Shown piece by piece: positions 27,813 through 36,249 of a stretch of 64,000 nucleotides of DNA. Where the stretch lies: contig NZ_JAWRCU010000003.1 of the NCBI RefSeq assembly GCF_033542235.1, forward strand, positions 434,001-498,000. The letters are read 5' to 3'. This DNA comes from JAWRCU01 sp033542235 (GTDB lineage: Bacteria; Pseudomonadota; Alphaproteobacteria; Rhizobiales; Rhizobiaceae). The translations under genes and the position numbers were made by a program. The notes under the pieces are model-generated. The model did not search any database and was not told the origin of the DNA. It worked only from the letters and a program-made list of their open reading frames with translations. Positions within the stretch are counted from its first letter, which is position 1. Each line of letters starts with the position of its first letter.

Positions 27813-27821
27813 CCGTAAAGC

Positions 27822-27837
27822 TTAACGAAGCCTTAAC
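27822..27837. promoter_or_regulatory. CtrA box upstream of the candidate small RNA
   Basis: Exact TTAA-CGAAGCC-TTAAC, about 10 bases before the presumed 5' end of the small RNA on the minus strand, a position where CtrA often activates. Confidence 0.65.
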
Positions 27838-27876
27838 GCCTCCGAACTTTTTTAGCTAAACTTTTGCGGAACCTGC

Positions 27877-28269
27877 TCAGGGCCTTGTCACGCGAGGCTT
27901 GTAGATGGCCGGCAGCGCGATGAAAGCGAACAGGAACGTCCCGAGATAGAAGCCGATCGAGGAGATCCCGACCACCGGCTCGATGGCAGTGTTGCCGCCG
28001 AGCAGGAAGAAAAGGCCTACGAGCAGGCCGATGCCGCTCACGGCTGTCAGCCAGAAGTGGATCTGCGCGAGGCGGCTTTCGCCGGCCGCCGGGAAGAGGT
28101 GATAAAAGAAGGCGAACACCGACGACATCAGCCAGCCGGCCACCATCGTGTGCGCGTGGACCGGCATCTGGCTGTGGTCCTGCGTGATCGACATGAAGAG
28201 CCCGAGCGCCATCCCGCAAAGTGCATAGATGACGGCGAGTGTGAAGAAGTTGCGTGCGACGCCCTGCAT
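27877..28269 (-). CDS. Four-helix membrane protein resembling part of heme-copper oxidase subunit I
   Basis: 130 aa from the ATG at 28269 with GGGGA upstream. Four membrane helices. Helix 1 (FFTLAVIYALCGMALGLFM), then QMPVHAHTMVAGWLMSSVFAFFYHLFP with His residues in an H-x-H-x3-A-GW arrangement like the heme-ligand helix of cbb3-type subunit I. Too short to be an oxidase. Such stand-alone proteins occur in alphaproteobacteria, and heme or metal binding is inferred only. It lies downstream of the acyl-CoA synthetase on the same strand, 165 bases on. Confidence 0.72.
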   Translation of the reverse strand: MQGVARNFFTLAVIYALCGMALGLFMSITQDHSQMPVHAHTMVAGWLMSSVFAFFYHLFPAAGESRLAQIHFWLTAVSGIGLLVGLFFLLGGNTAIEPVVGISSIGFYLGTFLFAFIALPAIYKPRVTRP

Positions 28270-28433
28270 TTCAGTCCCCAAATGCTGTGGCTCTTCTGGT
28301 CACGCGAAGCATGACATCCGCAGAGAGCCCATCGTTTCGACGCCGGATGTGTGGGGCTCCCAATGTATCCGGCGTATGTCGCCGGACCCCGAACATGGGA
28401 AACGAGTACCGATATCGACTCGGTTGATCGGCA

Positions 28434-30077
28434 TTACCTGAGCTCGCGGGCGAGCTCGCGCAGCCTGAACTTCTGGATCTTACCGGTCGAGGTCTTGGGG
28501 ATTTCGGCAAAGACGACGGTCTTCGGACATTTGAAGCGGGCAAGGAGCTTGCGGCAATGCCCGAGGATTTCTTCCTCGCTTGCCGTCCTGCCGGGCTTGA
28601 GCTCGACATAGGCGACTGGCGTCTCGCCCCATTTCTCATCCGGCCGCGCGACGACGCCGCATGAGGCGACGGCCGGGTGCTTGTAGAGCGCGTCCTCGAC
28701 CTCGATCGAGGAGATGTTTTCGCCGCCGGAGATAATGATGTCCTTGGAGCGGTCCTTGAGCTGGATATAGCCGTCCGGATGCATGACCCCGAGATCGCCG
28801 GAATGGAACCAGCCGTCGGCCAGGGCCTCGTCAGTGGCTTTCTTGTTCTTGAGATAGCCCTTCATGACGATGTTGCCGCGGAACATCACCTCGCCAAGTG
28901 TCTCGCCGTCGGCGGGCGTCTGCCGCATCGTCGCCGGGTCCATCACGGTCAGCGCTTCGAGCGCGGCATAGCGCACGCCCTGTCGCGCCTTCTTCGTCGC
29001 GCGTCCCGAGCCGTCGAACGCGTCCCACTCATTGTGCCATTCGTTGACGACCGCCGGACCGTAAGTCTCCGTGAGACCATAGAGGTGGTTCACGATGAAC
29101 CCCGCCTCGGCCATCCCGGCGAGCACGGCTTCCGGAGGCGGAGCCGCCGCCGTGTTGAAGGTCACCGTCTGCGGGAAGCTGCGTTTGTCCTCGGGTGCTG
29201 CGTTGATAAGCGTGGCCATCACGATCGGCGCGCCGCAGAGATGCGTCACGCCATGGTCGGCGATCGCGTCATACATTGCTTTCGCCCTCACCCAGCGCAG
29301 ACAGACATGTGTGCCGGCCTGCACGGCCAGCGTCCAGGGGAAACACCAGCCGTTGCAGTGGAACATCGGCAGTGTCCAGAGATAGACGGGGTGCCTGCCC
29401 ATCCCGGCGTGAATCGTGTTGGAATAGGCCATCAGGGCCGCGCCGCGATGATGATAGACCACGCCCTTCGGATTGCCTGTCGTGCCCGAGGTGTAGTTGA
29501 GCGAGATCGCGTCCCATTCGTCATCCGGCATTGACCAGCGAAAGCCGGGATCGCCCGAGCCGACGAATTCTTCATAATCCATGGAGCCGACGCGCTCGCC
29601 CTTCGGGTAGGGCGCCTCAGTTCCGTAGTCCGGGTCGTCATAATCGATGACGAAGGGCTGCACCTTGGCGATCGCCAGCGCCTCCTTCACCACCGCAGAG
29701 AACTCGCGGTCGACGATGAGGATCTTGCTCTCGGCATGGTCGAGCTGGAACGCGATCACAGCCGCATCGAGCCGGGTGTTGAGGCTGTGCAGCACTGCCT
29801 TCACCATCGGCACGCCGAAATGGGCTTCCAGCATGGCAGGCGTATTGGACAGCATCACGGTCACCGTATCGCCCTTGCCGATGCCCTTTTGCGCCAGCGC
29901 CGAACCGAGCCTCAGCGAACGCTGCCAAAACTCGCGATAGGAGACGCGGTTGCTGCCGTGGACGATCGCGAGATGGTCTGGAAAGACTTTCGCCGCACGT
30001 TCGAGGAATGTGATGGGCGTCAGCGGCTGGTAGTTCGCCGCGTTCTTGTCGAGCCCACTGTCATAGATGCCTGCCAC
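28434..30077 (-). CDS. Acyl-CoA synthetase (AMP-forming)
   Basis: 547 aa. Adenylate-forming enzyme: YTSGTTGNPKGVVYHH (P-loop), YGLTETYGP, GWFHSGDLG and the C-terminal catalytic Lys in KTSTGKIQKF. It activates a carboxylic acid to acyl-AMP and then acyl-CoA. The length and the LWTLPMFHCNGWCFPW region match the medium-chain / methylmercaptopropionate-CoA ligase branch, but the substrate cannot be decided. Monocistronic; family A repeat directly upstream. Confidence 0.92.
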   Translation of the reverse strand: MAGIYDSGLDKNAANYQPLTPITFLERAAKVFPDHLAIVHGSNRVSYREFWQRSLRLGSALAQKGIGKGDTVTVMLSNTPAMLEAHFGVPMVKAVLHSLNTRLDAAVIAFQLDHAESKILIVDREFSAVVKEALAIAKVQPFVIDYDDPDYGTEAPYPKGERVGSMDYEEFVGSGDPGFRWSMPDDEWDAISLNYTSGTTGNPKGVVYHHRGAALMAYSNTIHAGMGRHPVYLWTLPMFHCNGWCFPWTLAVQAGTHVCLRWVRAKAMYDAIADHGVTHLCGAPIVMATLINAAPEDKRSFPQTVTFNTAAAPPPEAVLAGMAEAGFIVNHLYGLTETYGPAVVNEWHNEWDAFDGSGRATKKARQGVRYAALEALTVMDPATMRQTPADGETLGEVMFRGNIVMKGYLKNKKATDEALADGWFHSGDLGVMHPDGYIQLKDRSKDIIISGGENISSIEVEDALYKHPAVASCGVVARPDEKWGETPVAYVELKPGRTASEEEILGHCRKLLARFKCPKTVVFAEIPKTSTGKIQKFRLRELARELR

Positions 30078-30108
30078 GGTTCTCCTCCCGATCGGATGTC
30101 GCCAATCC

Positions 30109-30192
30109 AGAGCATGATCCCGAACCGAAAGTCAGCATAGGGAAAAGTTGCAGAGCTTTCGGATAGATCATGCTGCAAAACAGACAGCTAGA
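30109..30192. repeat. Dispersed element, family A
   Basis: GAGCATGATCCCGAACCGAA, AAAGTTGCAGAGCTTTCGG, ATAGATCATGCTGCAAAACA. It begins 32 bases upstream of the acyl-CoA synthetase start, in its leader. Confidence 0.85.
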
Positions 30193-30259
30193 ACGGGGGA
30201 GCGGGAGCCGAGGAACTATCTGGAGCAGATCGACGGCCGCGCTCGGCTTCGCCGGCACA

Positions 30260-30877
30260 TCACGTCAACAAATCGGTAAAGCTGCTCGGCTGGACCGTGG
30301 CCGCGAGCTGACGTGGCACATAATGCAGCGCGACCACGCCATTCTCATAAGAGCCGGTACTCAAGAGCTCCAGGTCGTGCTTGTCGGTCAGCTTGGCGAA
30401 CCAGGATTCGCCCTGCGACACTACCGGGTAGACGAAGAACCGGAACTCGTCGACGAGGCCGAGGCCGATGACGGACTGCGCCAGGCTGGCGCCACCCGAT
30501 AGATGGATGTCGCCGCCCGGCCGTGCCTTCAATTCGGTGAGATATCTCGCCAGATCGGCATCGCTGCGGACCACGACCTGCTCGACATTCACCCACTCGG
30601 TCAGGCCCTCGCGTCCCGATCGCGAGAAGACCACTTTCTTGTAGGCGTTCATGCGACGCGCCATGCTGCGATTGGCCTCGGTCCCCTCATTTACGGCGCC
30701 TGGCCAATAGGCCGCCATCTCCTCATAGGTCGTCCGCCCGACCAGGATCGTGTCATAGCTTGCGTAGAGACGGTCGATCTCGCGATACTGGTCATCGCTG
30801 ACGCCGTGCAACCAGGCCAGCGGATCGTCCAGCCGGCCGTTGAGCGTGGTCATCATCTGCAGCACGATCTTGCGCAT
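30260..30877 (-). CDS. Dihydrofolate reductase family protein (RibD C-terminal domain type)
   Basis: 205 aa from the ATG at 30877 with AGGGGTGAG upstream. RKIVLQMMTTLNGRLDD, ILVGRTTYEEMAAYWP and DIHLSGGASLAQSVI match the RibD_C fold that binds NADPH; true DHFR or riboflavin activity is unlikely in this single-domain group. It is third in an ArsR-SRPBCC-reductase operon, 11 bases after the SRPBCC gene, a combination often seen in Rhizobiales with unknown role. Confidence 0.88.
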   Translation of the reverse strand: MRKIVLQMMTTLNGRLDDPLAWLHGVSDDQYREIDRLYASYDTILVGRTTYEEMAAYWPGAVNEGTEANRSMARRMNAYKKVVFSRSGREGLTEWVNVEQVVVRSDADLARYLTELKARPGGDIHLSGGASLAQSVIGLGLVDEFRFFVYPVVSQGESWFAKLTDKHDLELLSTGSYENGVVALHYVPRQLAATVQPSSFTDLLT

Positions 30878-30888
30878 TCGTCTCACCC

Positions 30889-31365
30889 CTACACGCCTGG
30901 TTCGACGAGTTTTGCGAGCTGTTCCATCACGGTGTCCCAGCCGTCGTAGAAGCCCAATTCCTGATGCATGTTCCTGTCGGCATCGCTCTTGTGCATCACG
31001 TGGGCCGCGTAGTCGGTACCCTCCGGATGGTCCTTGAAGGTGATGACCGCCGCCATGAAGGGCTGTTCGGCCGGCCTCCATCCGCCGGTGAGCGCATCGG
31101 TGAAGACGATCCGTTCGAGATCGTCCACGGCCAGGAAGCAGGCATTCATATGCGGCATGAAATCGCCGCCGTCCTCGCTGATGCGGGTGACGAACGAACC
31201 GCCCGGGCGCAGCTCCATCTCCACGACCCTGCATCTTGCCGGCGCCGGAACCCACCATTGCTCGAAGCGCGCGCGATCTGCCCACGCGTCCCACACGGCT
31301 GCCCGCGGAGCCTTGATGATACGTGAAATGGTCAAGTCGCGAGACGGGTCGAAGGATCTGGTCAT
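30889..31365 (-). CDS. SRPBCC/AHSA1-family protein
   Basis: 158 aa from the ATG at 31365 (MTRSFDPSRD), which overlaps the ArsR stop by four bases. START-like fold: ISRIIKAPRAAVWDAWADRARFEQWWVP, LRPGGSFVTRI and a C-terminal helix GWDTVMEQLAKLVE. The hydrophobic cavity of this family binds small lipophilic ligands; no activity is established for this branch. Co-regulated with the adjacent ArsR regulator and the reductase. Confidence 0.9.
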   Translation of the reverse strand: MTRSFDPSRDLTISRIIKAPRAAVWDAWADRARFEQWWVPAPARCRVVEMELRPGGSFVTRISEDGGDFMPHMNACFLAVDDLERIVFTDALTGGWRPAEQPFMAAVITFKDHPEGTDYAAHVMHKSDADRNMHQELGFYDGWDTVMEQLAKLVEPGV

Positions 31366-31703
31366 TTCTGATCTTCCCTTTGTTGAGCAGTGACGAATTG
31401 CTCCAGCCTGTCGGTGCGGCCTTCCCAGATCGCGTGTTGCGCGGAGAGCCATTTCTCGACCAGGGCAAACTGGTTCTTCTCGATGGCGCAGGTCCGCACG
31501 CGGCCCTGCTTGCGCGTCAGTATCAGCCCGCTCCCCTCGAGGAGGTGGATGTGCTTCATGAAGGAAGGCAAAGCCATCGCGAACGGCTTTGCCAGTTCGC
31601 TGATGCTCGCCGGGCCTGCACCCAATCTGCTGAGCACCGCGCGCCGGGTGGGATCGGCGAGCGCCTGAAATATGCCGTCGAGCTGGCCCTGATAGTTTTC
31701 CAT
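31362..31703 (-). CDS. ArsR-family transcriptional regulator
   Basis: 113 aa from the ATG at 31703. Winged helix: IFQALADPTRRAVLSRL, GPASISELAKPFAMALPSFMKHIHLLEGSGLI, then RVRTCAIEKNQFALVEKWL. No metal-binding Cys pair is visible, as in the SRPBCC-linked branch. An inverted repeat immediately upstream of the start is a likely operator. It leads the three-gene operon and presumably represses it. Confidence 0.9.
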   Translation of the reverse strand: MENYQGQLDGIFQALADPTRRAVLSRLGAGPASISELAKPFAMALPSFMKHIHLLEGSGLILTRKQGRVRTCAIEKNQFALVEKWLSAQHAIWEGRTDRLEQFVTAQQREDQK

Positions 31704-31706
31704 ATG

Positions 31707-31733
31707 GCTAAGTATCAGGGCCGGACACTTAGC
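31707..31733. promoter_or_regulatory. Candidate ArsR operator
   Basis: GCTAAGT (31707-31713) and ACTTAGC (31727-31733), a perfect 7-bp inverted repeat with a 13-bp spacer, four bases upstream of the arsR-type start. Confidence 0.6.
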
Positions 31734-31894
31734 GCAATCGCTAACTATGGAGGGGAATAGGGAAGATGGGGGTAGGGCAAATGGAGGCGCGGACTGCACC
31801 CCTCTTGTGAGACAAGGAATAAGGGAAACCGGTGCTCAGTACGCCCTACAGCGCGACTGCCCTATACCCCCTGCCCGCTTATCCTCCTACTGCC

Positions 31895-33082
31895 TTAGCT
31901 CGGCGCCTTCGCCAGCGCGCCAACCCGCGCCCCCTGTCCGCTCAGCATCGGACGCGTAGCGTTCCCGGACTGCAGCTTGCTCCGGTTTTCCTTTTCGAGT
32001 TTCTTGAGCCATTCGAGGAAATAGGCGAAGCCGAACTGCAACAGGATGCCCGTGGCGATCAGCACGGTGTCGTCGAGCAGCCCGCCTGGATCGATGGCCT
32101 TATAGACCTGTGCCACCATGGCGAGGATCGTTCCCGCCAGGAACACCGGCAGCGAGTGCTTGCCGAGAATGGCGAGCGGATTGTCCGGCCGTGTGCGCGC
32201 CAGCCCGGATATCGCCGGCATGGCGGCGATCAGATAGGCGAGTGACAGGATGTGCAGCAGGCGCGGAAGCGACAGGAACGTCTTGTCGAAGCCGGTCAGT
32301 ACAGCCGGCAGACCGAGCGAGGTATCGATGCCCCATAGCGGAATGCGGACCCACAGCAGCGACAGCACGACATAGCCCAGAGCTGCGCTTGCCAGCCACG
32401 GGTTGAAGGCAATCCTGCCGCCACGCTTGACATGCAGCATGGCGGCCAGGCCGATCACGAACAGGAATTGCCAGGAAAGCGGGTTCAGGAACCACAGCCC
32501 CTCGCCCGGAAAATCTTTCGGGGCGAGCTGGTAGATGCCCGCGATGAGCCAGATCATGCCGGAAACGCCGACCATCAGCGATAGGCTGATGCTGCCGATG
32601 AGCAGGAAGAGCGGCAGCATGACGAGAACCGAGGCATACATTGACAATATGTTGTTGTAGCCGATCTGGTGGCCGAGCGTGGCGACGCCGACCAGCGCCT
32701 CCGGCGTATCCTCGATGATCAGCTCGATATTGATGAGCTTCAAGAGGTCCGGCCGTGCGAAATGCAGCGCGGCGGCCGAAAAGATCGCCAGCGTCGCGAC
32801 CGTGGTCATGATATGGGCGATGTAAAGGACGCCCGCTCGGCGAAGGGCCTTGACGGTGATCAGGACTCGGCTCCCCGGCACGAATTTCACGCCGTAGGCG
32901 AGGCCGACGGCGATGCCGGAGATCAGAACGAAGGATTCTGCTGCGTCCGAAAAGCCGAAGTTCTTGCTCGTAAAATGCTCGTAGACGGTGCCGGGAACGT
33001 GGTTCACGAAGATCGTGAGCAGCGCCAATGCTCGAAAAACATCGATGCGAGTGTCCCGCGCGGGCAAGGCTTGAGCGGTCAT
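31895..33082 (-). CDS. OpgC-type membrane acyltransferase
   Basis: 395 aa from the ATG at 33082. About ten membrane helices. The N-terminal RIDVFRALALLTIFVNHVPGT and SDAAESFVLISG are typical of the OpgC/MdoC domain; OpgC adds succinyl groups to periplasmic glucans, and in Rhizobiales cyclic beta-1,2-glucan is a likely target (inference). A basic C-terminal tail faces the cytoplasm. The start is uncertain (ATG at 33109 also possible). Monocistronic between repeat-poor gaps. Confidence 0.85.
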   Translation of the reverse strand: MTAQALPARDTRIDVFRALALLTIFVNHVPGTVYEHFTSKNFGFSDAAESFVLISGIAVGLAYGVKFVPGSRVLITVKALRRAGVLYIAHIMTTVATLAIFSAAALHFARPDLLKLINIELIIEDTPEALVGVATLGHQIGYNNILSMYASVLVMLPLFLLIGSISLSLMVGVSGMIWLIAGIYQLAPKDFPGEGLWFLNPLSWQFLFVIGLAAMLHVKRGGRIAFNPWLASAALGYVVLSLLWVRIPLWGIDTSLGLPAVLTGFDKTFLSLPRLLHILSLAYLIAAMPAISGLARTRPDNPLAILGKHSLPVFLAGTILAMVAQVYKAIDPGGLLDDTVLIATGILLQFGFAYFLEWLKKLEKENRSKLQSGNATRPMLSGQGARVGALAKAPS

Positions 33083-33289
33083 GTTAGATGGGTCCCGACG
33101 TTGTTTCATTGATTTGGCGCGAATCGGCGTCAGACGATGCAACCCGCTCACAAACGAAATAGGGTCAGCCTCGGTTCAAAAAAAAGGCGATGATACCTCA
33201 CGATTGTTCACATGTTGATACACAGTGGCGCTGGACCAACCGTTTTTCTGAACCGTTTTGAACGTCGAGCGGCGTCGCTTCGGCCAAGG

Positions 33290-34063
33290 CTAAAGCAGGC
33301 CAGCCGCGCCGTCCCAGAGCAGCTTGACGGCCACCAGAGCCACGGTGATGTAGGAGAACGGGTAGAAGAGCGCGGGCCTCATGCGCTTCACCAGATAGGC
33401 GCCAAAGAGCGTCGAGATGAGCGCGAGCGGCATCATCACGGCGGAAGCGGCGAGGTTCTCCGTGTCAAATTGCCCCAGCGCGAAATAGGGGACGAGCTTC
33501 ACCGCATTCGTGATCGCGAAGAAGATGACGCTGGTACCGGTGAAGACCTTCGGATCGAGCCCCAGCGGCAGGGTGTAGACCTGGTAAGGCGGCCCGCCCG
33601 CATGCGCGACGAAGCTGGTGAAGCCGGCGACAGTGCCCCAGAAGCCGGCTGCGACCCAGTTTGGCGACGCCTTTTCGATTGCGCCGCGATCCCGATACTG
33701 CTGATAGAGCCAGCGCCCGACGAACACGATCGAGACTGCGCCGACCACGAAGCGGATCAGGTTCTCGGTGACGAATGCCGCCATCAGCCAGCCGATGCCG
33801 ATGCCTGCCATAGCGCCGGGCATGGTCGTCCTGAGTATCTTCCTGTCATAGATGCCCCGCCAGCTCCACAGCGAGACCATGTCCATCAGGACGAGGATCG
33901 GCAGCAGGATCGCCGCAGCTCGCACCGGCGAGATGGCAAGCGCCATCATCGGCACGCCGACAACGCCTACACCACCACCGAGCCCCCCTTTGGAGAGGCC
34001 GACAAGGATGACGGCAGGCACGGCTGCGGCATAGAACCACGGATCGGCGAAGAGTTCGGTCAC
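33290..34063 (-). CDS. TauE/SafE-family anion exporter, copy 2
   Basis: 257 aa if the GTG at 34063 (MTELFADPW) is used; no good ribosome-binding site is visible, so the start is uncertain. Eight helices with VGLSKGGLGGGVGVVGVPMMAL in the first and GTVAGFTSFVAHAGGPPYQVY in the repeat half, the family hallmarks. Exports an unknown anion such as sulfite or a sulfonate. Only distantly similar to the copy at 26092. A strong hairpin repeat occupies its upstream region. Confidence 0.87.
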   Translation of the reverse strand: MTELFADPWFYAAAVPAVILVGLSKGGLGGGVGVVGVPMMALAISPVRAAAILLPILVLMDMVSLWSWRGIYDRKILRTTMPGAMAGIGIGWLMAAFVTENLIRFVVGAVSIVFVGRWLYQQYRDRGAIEKASPNWVAAGFWGTVAGFTSFVAHAGGPPYQVYTLPLGLDPKVFTGTSVIFFAITNAVKLVPYFALGQFDTENLAASAVMMPLALISTLFGAYLVKRMRPALFYPFSYITVALVAVKLLWDGAAGLL

Positions 34064-34117
34064 GGAGGGGAAGCCTTTCGGCGTCGCAATAAACCTTTTT
34101 CGCCTGTTAATGAAGCG

Positions 34118-34236
34118 GCAAGCTTGCCTAAGCAGGTTCCGCAAAAGTGTCCCGTCGTTTTGCGATAAGAAACTGCGACAGGGAAACGAATCTAAGCAGG
34201 CTTTTGTGGGACAACCCACGAAAGCCTGCTTAGGGT
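34118..34236. repeat. Intergenic repeat with long CTAAGCAGG hairpin
   Basis: CTAAGCAGGCTTTTGTGGG (34192-34210) pairs with its complement at 34215-34233 around ACAA, one mismatch. Upstream, CCTAAGCAGG (34128) and GCAAAAGTGTCCCG/TTTTGCG form a second fold. Confidence 0.8.
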
Positions 34237-34322
34237 GTAGGCTGTTCAGCCCGACCGTGATCGACTATGCCGCAATCCAACCAAGATCAGCCTCCATAGC
34301 GAGGCCTCACCAACCGAGCGCC

Positions 34323-34988
34323 ATGATTGCGAAAACCCCGCCGAACCGCTGCCGCATTGTGCTGATCGCCCCACCCGGTGCCAATGCCGGCGACTTTGGC
34401 CGGAAGCTTTCCGACGCGATCTCGGGTGGCGATGTAGCCTCGCTCATCCTGCCGCCTTATAAGCTCGATGACGTGGCCTTCCAGGCTTTTGCCGAGCGTA
34501 TCGTGCCGCTTGCCCAGGAGAGCGATGTCGCAGCGGTTGTCGGCGGCGATTCACGGATCGCGGCCCGATTGCGGGCCGACGGCATCCATGTCGAAGGCGG
34601 CAAAGGAGCTCTCGCAGACGTCATCGACCGCATGCAGGACAAGATGATGGTCGGCGTCGGCGGCGCCAAGACGCGTGACGATGCGCTGGCGCTCGGCGAG
34701 GAGCGCCCGGACTACATGTTCTTCGGCCGTTTTGGTTACGACACGCAGCCCGAGCCGCACCACCGCAACCTGGCGCTTGGCCGCTGGTGGGCGGAGATGA
34801 TCGAAATCCCCTGCATTGTACTGGCGGGATCAAGCGTCGAATCTGCAGCGACGGTCGCCGCCACGGGCGCCGAGTTCGCCGGACTGTCGACTGCGATCTT
34901 TGCCGATGGCGTCGACGCGGCCGAGGCGATAGCGCGTGTCAATCGACTGCTCGACGAAAGCGCGCCGCGCTTCGAGGATGAGCCGTGA
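34323..34988 (+). CDS. Thiamine phosphate synthase-like (ThiE family) protein
   Basis: 221 aa from the ATG at 34323. TIM-barrel motifs IVLIAPPG, AAVVGGDSRIAARLRADGIHVEGG, VGVGGAKTRDDAL and MFFGRFG recall ThiE (compare GADGVHLGQ and GPIFPT). Several phosphate- and HMP-PP-binding positions are altered, so activity as thiamine phosphate synthase is not certain. No TPP riboswitch is seen upstream and no other thi genes are nearby. It is coupled to the SEL1 gene by a GTGA overlap. Confidence 0.78.
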   Translation: MIAKTPPNRCRIVLIAPPGANAGDFGRKLSDAISGGDVASLILPPYKLDDVAFQAFAERIVPLAQESDVAAVVGGDSRIAARLRADGIHVEGGKGALADVIDRMQDKMMVGVGGAKTRDDALALGEERPDYMFFGRFGYDTQPEPHHRNLALGRWWAEMIEIPCIVLAGSSVESAATVAATGAEFAGLSTAIFADGVDAAEAIARVNRLLDESAPRFEDEP

Positions 34989-36160
34989 CGAGGGGGCTGT
35001 CGCAAAGGCCCCCTCCACCACGCTTCGCGTGGTCCCCCTCCCCCGTAAACGGGGGAGGGGGACCGCCGAAGGCGGTGGAGGGGGCGCCGGCTCCGACCAT
35101 AACCCGCGTAATCGGCCTCGCGTCGCTCTTCCTCGTTGCCGCGCTGCCAGCGACTGCGCTGGCTGCCGGCGCGGAGAAATTGGCAGCGACCAAAATGATG
35201 GCACAACCGGCGGCGACGCAAAGCGCGCCCGGCCAGGCGCTCGGCGAGAAGCAGTCAAGAGCCGGCAAGGACATGCAGCCGGGGACCACGACCGGGAACC
35301 CTGGAGTCGTCAACCCGGATCGGTTCGGCGAGAAGCAGCCGGACGCGGCATATGGCGCATACCAGCGCGGCCTCTATGTCACCGCCTACAACTTCGCCCT
35401 GCGGCGTGCCAAGGACGGCGACGCGGCTGCGCAGACGCTGGTCGCCGAGATTCTGTCGCGCGGGCTGGGCTTGCCGCGCAATCCGGTCGAAGCGGCGAAG
35501 TGGTACTCGCTCGCCGCCGAGCAGGGCGTTCCGGAAGCGCAGTTTCAATACGCGCTGATGCTCCTTGACGGGGACTATGTGAAGAAGGACCTCAACGAGG
35601 CCTATGCGCTGCTCGAGGCTGCGTCGCAGGCCGGCAACGTGCTCGCCCAGTTCAATCTCGCGCAGCTCATCGTGCGTCGCGAACCCGGCGACGCGGGAAT
35701 GGCCAAGGCGGTTCCCTACTATGAGCAGGCCGCAAAGGCGGGGCTTGCCGACGCGCAATACGCGATGTCGCAGATCTATGCGAACGGCGCCGGCGGCAAG
35801 AAGCGCGACGAGGTGGAGGCGCGCCGCTGGCTGCAGCTCGCTGCCGAGCAGGGCTACGACACGGCCGCGCTCGACCTGGGCACCTGGCTGGTCGAAGGGC
35901 GCGGGGGCCCGCAGGATCGCAAGGCCGGATTCAACTGGCTGCGCCGTGCAGCGCTCATCGGCAATGTGGCCGCGCAGAACAGGCTCGCCAAGCTATACAT
36001 GCAGGGGCTCGGGACCGACCCGGACAATATCATGGCAGCCGCATGGTACATCGCTGCTCACCGCGCCGGGCTCTCCGATCCCGTCATGGACGACTTCCTG
36101 AACGGCCTGACGCCCGAAGAAACCAAGCAGGCGATCGAGAAGGCCAACCGCCTGCGGTGA
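34985..36160 (+). CDS. Exported SEL1/TPR-repeat protein
   Basis: 391-aa frame starting with the GTGA overlap of the ThiE-like stop. A signal peptide (VIGLASLFLVAALPATALA) appears only at about residues 43-61; residues about 9-33 come from a 78-bp palindromic element inserted in frame. An in-frame GTG at 35075, with a GGGGGAGGGG inside the element, is an alternative start directly before the signal peptide. Several SEL1 repeats (AAKWYSLAAEQGVPEAQFQY; YEQAAKAGLADAQYAMSQIY) make a periplasmic protein-interaction scaffold. Partner unknown. Confidence 0.87.
   Translation: MTRGLSQRPPPPRFAWSPSPVNGGGGPPKAVEGAPAPTITRVIGLASLFLVAALPATALAAGAEKLAATKMMAQPAATQSAPGQALGEKQSRAGKDMQPGTTTGNPGVVNPDRFGEKQPDAAYGAYQRGLYVTAYNFALRRAKDGDAAAQTLVAEILSRGLGLPRNPVEAAKWYSLAAEQGVPEAQFQYALMLLDGDYVKKDLNEAYALLEAASQAGNVLAQFNLAQLIVRREPGDAGMAKAVPYYEQAAKAGLADAQYAMSQIYANGAGGKKRDEVEARRWLQLAAEQGYDTAALDLGTWLVEGRGGPQDRKAGFNWLRRAALIGNVAAQNRLAKLYMQGLGTDPDNIMAAAWYIAAHRAGLSDPVMDDFLNGLTPEETKQAIEKANRLR
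35008..35085. repeat. 78-bp palindromic element inside the SEL1 gene 5' end (family C)
   Basis: Outer arms GCCCCCTCCACC/GGTGGAGGGGGC; inner hairpin GTCCCCCTCCCCC/GGGGGAGGGGGAC around GTAAAC. The length equals 26 codons and the frame stays open. Confidence 0.88.
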
Positions 36161-36249
36161 AGCCTTGCCCTTGCCGGTGATTTGTGGTCTGGAGGCCCAA
36201 AATTGCCGCTCTTGCAAAACGGCCGGCATCAATCCCTTCGGAATGATCA

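Noticed and set aside
34260..34322. TPP riboswitch upstream of the ThiE-like gene
   Set aside because: No CUGAGA or other thi-box elements were found in the short leader.
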